Part shown: positions 1 through 7,300 of the stretch, in pieces | How the letters are laid out: each line of letters begins with the position of its first letter | Numbering within the stretch: position 1 is the first letter of the stretch | NCBI GenBank assembly: GCA_900617975.1 | Contig: UZAE01002070.1 | Location: 1 to 10,422 of the forward strand | DNA: 10,422 nucleotides | Source of the DNA: Rodentolepis nana | Lineage: Eukaryota > Platyhelminthes > Cestoda > Cyclophyllidea > Hymenolepididae | Direction of reading: 5' to 3' | The notes under the pieces: generated by a model | Told to the model about the DNA's origin: nothing | Databases searched by the model: none | Seen by the model: only the letters and a program-made list of their open reading frames with translations | Program-made: the position numbers and the translations under genes

Positions 1-140
1 CACTGTGCTCTCAACCTCATTAAAACCATCAAGTTCACGGGGCAATATCTCTCCTCTCGCTTTTGAAATTACGCCACTTCTGTCTTACTAAACAAGCTTT
101 GCTTGACATTTGCAAGAATACCTCAATTAACACTGACAAG

Positions 141-154
141 TTAGACGTGAAATT
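141..154. repeat. Left target-site duplication of repeat copy A
   Basis: TTAGACGTGAAATT occurs here and identically at 420-433, and the repeat element fills exactly the space between. This fits a target-site duplication. Confidence 0.7.
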
Positions 155-419
155 TTTAGTTATTTATTTATATCAAATGGCAGGCGTCTTGATGGTTATC
201 ATTAGCCCTTTAGTTGACTTCAGGCTTCACAGATGGGAAGAAATATCAAATTGAAGTCGAGAGGGGGGAACAGAAGAGTGTTTCAAAGATGTAAGAGACA
301 AACACAAAGATAGAACAAAGGTGAGGTGAATACTGAGGAAATAGTCGAATATGGCATAGAGTGAGGTGATGGTAGTTTTAAGTGAGAAGTCAACTGCCGG
401 TTAATAGACTTTTTTGCCG
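155..419 (-). mobile_element. SINE-like dispersed repeat, copy A, flanked by 14-bp direct repeats
   Basis: The segment 178-419 is the reverse complement of 9790-10049, with roughly four in five bases matching by eye and an exact 31-nt match (200-230 against 9996-10026). Read on the minus strand it begins CGGCAAAAA, as does copy B, and ends in an A-rich stretch (ATAAATAAATAACTAAAAA). The direct repeats TTAGACGTGAAATT at 141-154 and 420-433 bracket it exactly. A 14-bp duplication and an A-rich 3' end are known hallmarks of target-primed retrotransposition. I see no convincing Pol III A or B box, no tRNA-like head and no coding capacity, so the class is inferred. Confidence 0.7.
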
Positions 420-433
420 TTAGACGTGAAATT
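420..433. repeat. Right target-site duplication of repeat copy A
   Basis: This is an exact second copy of TTAGACGTGAAATT (141-154). Base 420 is also shared with the element end, so the boundary is ambiguous by one base. Confidence 0.7.
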
Positions 434-970
434 AATACTTTAACAAATTTCCATGTTATTTATTAATTAATATTTCCTAGAGAATTTGTTTTAATCAGGT
501 CTCGCGGACTAAACAATCGGCTTCTAATTGCGCTCAGAGATGTTGCTAGACTTATAATTGTTTTATTTTTCTATTTCGTAGAACAATGACTATTTTTAGT
601 TTCATTTCAAGTGTTGTAGTGTTTTTCTAACTAAATTTGCAGTGATAGTGCTAGCAATTCTGCCTGAGACAAGTGTCCTCCTTTTCTATAAATTCTGTTA
701 CATTTGGGTTCATTTGTCCATATTGAATTAATATCAATAGGTTTAGCAGAGTAAAGATGTCTACAAAAGTGCACGAATTCTTATATCCTACGACAGCTCA
801 CTGTCACTTTGAAGTGTTCGTAAAAGTGACAAATCTTCTATTCAGTTATTTTACATTGGGCAGTCGTGAAAGGTAACGAATCCGTTATGTCACAGGAAAA
901 TTAACATGTTTATTTGGCAACCGATTGTTTATTTAATGCTTTGTTAACTCGTTCATTAATTAATTGGTAG

Positions 971-1331
971 AGATGTGAATCAGGCAGCTGTGTGACTCGA
1001 ATAGGATTATCACAACAATCGGAGACCGTTGAAGTTCATGGTGCTAGACAAATCAGTCCACGCTTCTCCTTGGTAGCAAAATGTCGGTGCTCGGCTAACT
1101 TTGGCGGTGCTGATTGTGAACGACCACGAGATATTTGCGCAACCACCACTTGTGCAGCTCCGCGAATCTGTGTTCCCTCTCAAAGTTCACCCCTAAGTCA
1201 GCATGCCTGTGTCTGTCCCCTCCCATGGACTGGACCTAACTGTGATAGACTCTCCAGATCATCGATTTCTAGCTCGCTATCCTCCTCTGGATCCGACGCC
1301 TGCTTCTCTGATGCCTGTTTCCTTCAGAGGG
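971..1331 (+). CDS. Exon: EGF-like 1 (partial), EGF-like 2, Ser-rich linker
   Basis: A TAG stop at 968-970 supplies the acceptor AG, and the frame is open from AGA at 971. EGF 1 (974-1117) shows five Cys in the order C2-x4-C3, a long C3-C4 loop, KCRC (C4 and C5) and GADC (C6); C1 must come from the preceding exon. EGF 2 (1136-1243) is complete: C-x4-C-x5-C-x12-C-x-C-x8-C, with WTGPNC at its end. A Ser-rich linker with a near-duplicated DACFSDACF segment follows. The donor at 1332 (GGG|GTTCGT) is the only GT before the in-frame stop at 1382-1384 that leaves phase 1, which the next exons need. The acceptor has a poor pyrimidine tract. The coding call is strong; both splice sites are moderately sure. 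Confidence 0.75.
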
Positions 1332-4300
1332 GTTCGTTAATTTCCCCATTTATAAACCTCGTGTATTGGGTTGTTTTAGATTGAGTGTAAGTGGAGGGGG
1401 GGGGGTAGAAGAAAGGTGGTTAGATTATTAACCAGCCTTAATTAGAAGCAAAGTTGTTTTTCTATCCATTTTTGTTTCTTTTCTCGCTTGCAAGTATGTC
1501 AAAAAATGTTCGACGGATGTCTGCTTTCTCTACCTAAAAAGTATTGATGTGTACAGCTTGTTTGGTGACTTGATTTTTTAATCGTGAAACAGTTTTATGG
1601 AGAATGGAAGATTTTCTTTTGTGGTTTGGTCTTTCTTTCAACTATTGGTGACGATCGTCATTTAATCTTGTAGTTAAGTGTCTTAAACGGCCTTTACTTA
1701 CAAGCTGTTGATAGTTTGCACTTGGCTTTACCGTTAGTCGGATACTCTGATAAATTTACTTCCTATCTTAGTCCCTTCGTTGTACGAATTTATTTCCATG
1801 AAGGAAGCGTTGTCAACAGAAGATTTGAGTGGAGACAAAATTTTCTCTAACAAGAATCTCCTAGAATATATAATCTCTCTAATTAAATAGATTTGACGAA
1901 TAAGTTGTCCATCTTCACCTCTAAGTGCTTGATATCGTCCTGCCTGATGCTGCTGACTTGCACTTGAATAATACGTCCTTGAAGGGTAACTATCTAGATT
2001 TGGACTTGCCCTTGTTTGGACGAAATGGTTGCTATCTATGTATGATGTTAAAAATCATGACTAACTTTCTTCTGTTTGATTTTCGAGCGAAAATGGTCAT
2101 AAAAAAGTAACTCTTGGTTGACTCGAAAGGTGATTACTTTTATTATCTTTTTAATGCAAAATACTTTTGATATATATTCTAATAGCAGTTTTGCGAGGTT
2201 CGTTAATTACGCATATATATATTACTTCATTAAAATAATATTTTCTCCCAATTTTTTTACAGAGAAAGGACCGCTTCAATTCACTGGCGGTAGCTTCGTA
2301 CACTGGGTGGTGGGAAATCCAAATGAATACAAAATTGAAATTGCCTTCTCCATCCGCACTCGACAGCAAAGTGGTCCACTCTTTGCGGTCAACTGGAATG
2401 CTCTTCGCGCTTTTCGAATTCACTTAGTCAACAATAGCAATCTCGCAGTTTCTCCCGTCGATTTCACAACTGGAAAGCCAATTAATGATTGGATAGTTTC
2501 TAGCCGAACTCAATTGGGTGACGGACAATGGCATCGTGTGAGATTCGTATTATTTGCCTCAGCAACAGACTTGAATGGTAAGTCTGCTCCTTCTAGTCAA
2601 AATAAGTGTCCTATTCTTTCATCGAAACTTTGCATTTCAAGATCGTCAGTTTAACGCTTTTGGTTTTTCGTCTATTATTTAAAATTTAGCTTTAATTCGA
2701 CTCTGAAGTGTTAATTTCACTTTAGATCTTCGATGGTGGGTTGAACTGGCAATCGATGGTGCTCAGACCCACTCAAAACTGATTAATTGGTTACCTGGTG
2801 ATACTGAACGCCAAGACGTACTTTTTGGTGCTGAACTTGTTCATGGATTCCGACCACTAGCAGAAGTCTTCTATCCAGATAATTGGATGAAAAATGATCA
2901 AAGTGGACCCGTGGATGCTGACTGGCCCCAATTCGACTTTGCTGCACCCCCAGCAGTTTTAAGATTTGGGTTTGTTGGTAAGTTGTGAAAGCCTCTCAGT
3001 CATTCGATTTGTTTAATTTATCCTCCTTAATGCATTCTGTGCCTTCAGGCTGCATCAAAGACGTCCTTATTAATCGGGTGAAACCACCTTATCAATTGGG
3101 ATTGAGTACACAGCAAGCGGTTCTCTCAGCCATGCAAAATCGGAAATCTACTGTAGGCGCTTTAAGTGATGAGGATCGAGGTATAGGCGGACTCTCAGTG
3201 CTACAGGTGGTTCGAATTCATAAACTTGAATATCAGTGTTCATCACAAAAGACCTACGAAGGTTCCTGCGCCTATGCACCTTGTCTTAATGGAGGTACAT
3301 GCACTTCCCGTCGTGCTCTTGCTTTCACTCAAATAGACAGGGGTCCTGCGGCTATTAGGCCTTCTGATTTTAATTGTACTTGTCAAGCAGGATTCCAAGG
3401 ATCGTTGTGTGAAGAGACAACGGACATATGTCGGTTACAGCCTTGTCTCAATGGTGGCAAGTATGTGAAGAAATGTAATCTTTTATTATTCTCTGGATGG
3501 TTTCTTAAAGAGCTCCTTTTGTTTCCTAGTTGCGAACCGGTGAATGGAAAGTCATCGGCATACCAATGCATCTGTCCACAAGGATTCAGGGGTGTTCACT
3601 GTGAGAAATCTACCAATAATTCAAATACCGCCTGCTCTAGAGCTGAAGCTGTCTTAACGGCTGTTCCTGGGGCGAAATCAGTCCCGCTGTGTAACCATGG
3701 CGCTGCTTGTTTGGACACTTCAGAAGGTCCTGCTTGTGTTTGTCCCTTAGGGTGGCGCGGTGGAAGATGTGAATACGATGTGGATGAATGCCACATGGCC
3801 TCTATGGCCTACGCCGCTGCCTCGGCAGCTGCTGCTGAAACCGAAAAAGGTCACTATAGATATCCCGATTTGTCTGGACCTGTAAATGACCCTCTCTGCA
3901 ACACCTATGGTTCACGTCGTGGTGTCTGCATTAATCTGCCCGGTTCATATCAATGCAACTGCAGTCTGGGTTATGCTGGCAGGAACTGCCAAATACGGGT
4001 ATGCTATTTGTAAATAAGTTAAGTTAAGATGAACATCGGTAGTGATTGGAACAACGAAAGGACTAAAATTTTATTTGAAAATTTTGTTCGAATTCTTTCT
4101 AGAATCTTAAAAATCTTCTTTGACCAGAGATTAATCATCTTACGTTAGTATATTTGCTGTGCGGGGAATCTGAATGGTAAATTTATTCCAATCTTGTGGT
4201 CATACCAGTTCGACCTTTAATTTTTGGGTACGGACATCATGTGGTAGGTTTTTTTAAAGTAGGGTCACTCTTCAACTCTATTGGAGCAGTTAAGTTCATT

Positions 4301-7300
4301 AACCTCGCATGCGCAATTTAGAAGGAGGTCAAATCAATTTAACATCTCGCCATTTAAGCTTAAAGCACAATTCCGCATCGTGACACAAACTCAGGGCGCT
4401 TGACGGTAGCTTCATGTCTTAAATTGCTTTTAATGTGCTTCCATGGTTTACCATTCTCTTGCCTCCACTTTTTTTCATCACTCTCCTTTTTATGCCTTAG
4501 TCTTGATTCACTCTTTATCCTACCAATGTCTTTCATTACGAGCTTGAAGCAACATTTGATAGTTATTTGGTTGGCTGACTTTATGATAAAAAGCTAACGG
4601 TATGAGCATTTTCTAGTAACGCTTATTACTGGAGATGGTATTGGTATAAAAAAATTTGTCAAAAGGAGAAATATAACCGCCTTCCCATCTCCGATAGCGT
4701 GCCTCATGTGTCTTCATTTTTTGCAGAATCTCACACCCCTGAAACCAGACTCTAACGCTCTTGGCTTGACTCCAATGCACGGATACATCATTGCAGGCAT
4801 CTTCGCAATAATTTTCCTTGTTGCTGTGATTACAGTGGTCATACTCACCTGTTGTTTCCGTAGACGATCACCTCTGACTAATCATTTTTACACAACTCGT
4901 AACGATGGTCAGTCGAATTCCTCTTTTTTCCCTGGATGTGAAAAAATGCTCGTGGCTGGTCTACTTCAGCCCCAGCAACAGCAGCAGGTGAAACTGCTCA
5001 GCGATTCTGGAACTAGAATGCTACCTGACGGAGGTGATGGATCGGTGACTTATTCACCAACACGAACTCTCGGTGGATCGATGATTCTGGGTCCTGGAAG
5101 GCCTTTACTCACACCGGATATTAAAAGGCAATCTTCATATTTCATGGATGAAAATGGACGACTTATGCTTCTGAGGCCTAATAGTGTGATTGGAAGTAAC
5201 GGTGGGCCTGGTGAACCCTTAAAAATGGTCTATCTTGGTGAGTTCAACTCTTTATTTTTGTTAGTTAAGATGAAGTTATGCTTTTCCATGCCTGTGAATT
5301 CGCACATTTATTGCGTCGTGAACTTGGCGTTAATTGACTAACCTATTTGAATCAGTTATTTGTCTAACGCATACTGCCTCATTTGGTGTCTGAATTGTAG
5401 TTCATTTGGTGTCTGGTTTTAAGGTTGATTTGCTATAAAATACTAGGAGTTCCAGTAAATATGCGCACATTTTAAAATAACATTAAAATGTCGTTCATAT
5501 ATATGAAACTAAGGGATATATTTTCCGCTTTAACTTGCACTTCTTTCCCACTCTTCATGCACCTTTTCCATTTCCTTTTTGTAAAATAATTTTCTGCTTT
5601 TGAATTATAATTTTCGTTGAATCGATTTTTGACTTCAGTCACATTCCGAAATCGTTTTCCTGTTAATTATTATGTTCCTTTAAAAAAGCCACAAAGAAAG
5701 CGTTACGTCAGATTGCATATTTGTATAATATTCTTGTAAGCCTACAACTACGAGCAAATAGACGGGAATATTTTAAACTGATTTTCTTTTAGGTGGAGGA
5801 ACAAGTGGTACCATGTCACCAGTACCAGTGGGTTACATGCCAGCTACAACAACCTTGGCTCGTCGGAGTTTTATCGACTGCGGTATGCAACATCGAGTCG
5901 CTCCCATGACACCCCAACACCTTTCTCAAGTTCACCTAGCGCCTCATAGTAACCACATAGTCCACCTACAGCACCCTGGTTCCTCTTCTGTCCATCAACA
6001 ACCACGTCCTGGTTCATCCAACACGATGACATCTGATCGTATTTCTCTGGGTTCGGGATCTGATCAATTTTCTGTTCAAAGTGGTGGACCGCGTGGGGTT
6101 CAAGGACAGGCTATGATGTCACCCCAGTCGCAAAATCAGCAGACGCCCTCTTCTGCTCAGCAACAGGTCTTTTATGTGTATCCTCAGTCAACGACTACTA
6201 CGCGACCATCGCAGTTTATTCTACCCCACCAGATGCTCCCTTCGGAGGCTCCCCCAGTTGTGTTCTATCGACCAGAGGGGAATAACAACAGTGTGGGCAA
6301 CTTATCCGCCTCTGGTAAAGTTCCTTGACTCTTTTTTCGTACCTATTTTGCTCCTTTTTCATACATTTTGCATGTCTGTTATTCCATGACAGTGTTGTTG
6401 TATTGTGTTGCACTACTTTTGATCTGCTTTGATGCTCTTATTATTTTGTCGATACGCGATTGCTTGTCAACTCGCTCCTGTCTTGGTAAACAATTGCAGT
6501 GTGTGGCGAGATTTTGGACAAATGTGAATTCAGAGCGTTGGATTAATGCGAGATGTGCACGTAGGCTGTTGATAATGAAGTCGCCTTACGTTTAAGGTGA
6601 ATAAGAGTTTTCGCAGTTGCTAATATGTAAGGAAATAATTATGTTAGCTATTCATCATTACCCATCTTACGATTTTTACAACGACAGCAAATAAAATATT
6701 GGAAGTGGAAGCTTTAGTAGGCAGTGTTATAATGCATTTAGCCTGTCACATTTGAATTAAAGTCGTCAGGATTGAGGCAACGTGGCCAATATTTCCGTCT
6801 ACTAAGTTCAGGATCACAAAGTAACTGGCATATTGGGAGTGACCTGCTTTAATTTTTGGCTGATCCTCGCGTGAAAGAAAACAAAATTGAGGGCAAACAT
6901 CCTTCTCAGTTGAGTTTTAGTTCTAATATAGGCGATTCTCGGGTGTTCATTCATTTTAACCAATGCGACGTCCAGCCTGGAACACACTGCACCAAAAACT
7001 AAGTGTCTTTTACACTGAACGAAAATTACCCTTTCAATTTTAGCCTTACAAGCACGTGCATTTGATTTTTTTGTGTAGTCAGGCATAGCAATGAATATGC
7101 TTACAATAACATTAACATTTGGTCTCTAGTGTGCATTGAGATTGCCAATATGCACAATTTTGTTTACTCAAGTATTTAGCAGCGTCATAAATAAACCTGC
7201 ACAAAATGTGTAAATTCATTAAGAGTCTTCTAGTTCTTAATAATTGTTCATTTTTTTGAAAGAAGACTTCAAGTACAATATTCTCACAATGTATGACTTG

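Larger units (their letters stand above)
1..970 (+). other. Non-coding: upstream intron with repeat copy A
   Basis: No exon can be supported here. The sequence is AT-rich and holds repeat copy A at 155-419. The upstream coding exon, which must supply the first Cys of EGF 1 and the cadherin repeats, is not visible. Bases 1-88 are open in one frame but show no usable donor or recognisable motif. Confidence 0.6.

Noticed and set aside
63..254. 63-codon open frame on the + strand near the start
   Set aside because: It overlaps the target-site duplication and repeat copy A, has no recognisable domain or splice context, and looks like chance.
155..419. Copy A as an LTR or DNA-transposon terminal repeat
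   Set aside because: No TG...CA ends or inverted ends within the copy. A 14-bp duplication is too long for LTR elements and for most cut-and-paste elements.
4400..4597. Hydrophobic 65-codon open frame before the membrane exon
   Set aside because: Leu/Ser/Phe-rich because the intron is pyrimidine-rich. The flanking exons already join in phase 0 and restore a sensible EGF-to-TM stalk.
6814..7086. 90-codon open frame on the minus strand in the long intron
   Set aside because: No recognisable protein family, no neighbouring signals, and it lies wholly inside an intron of the + strand gene.
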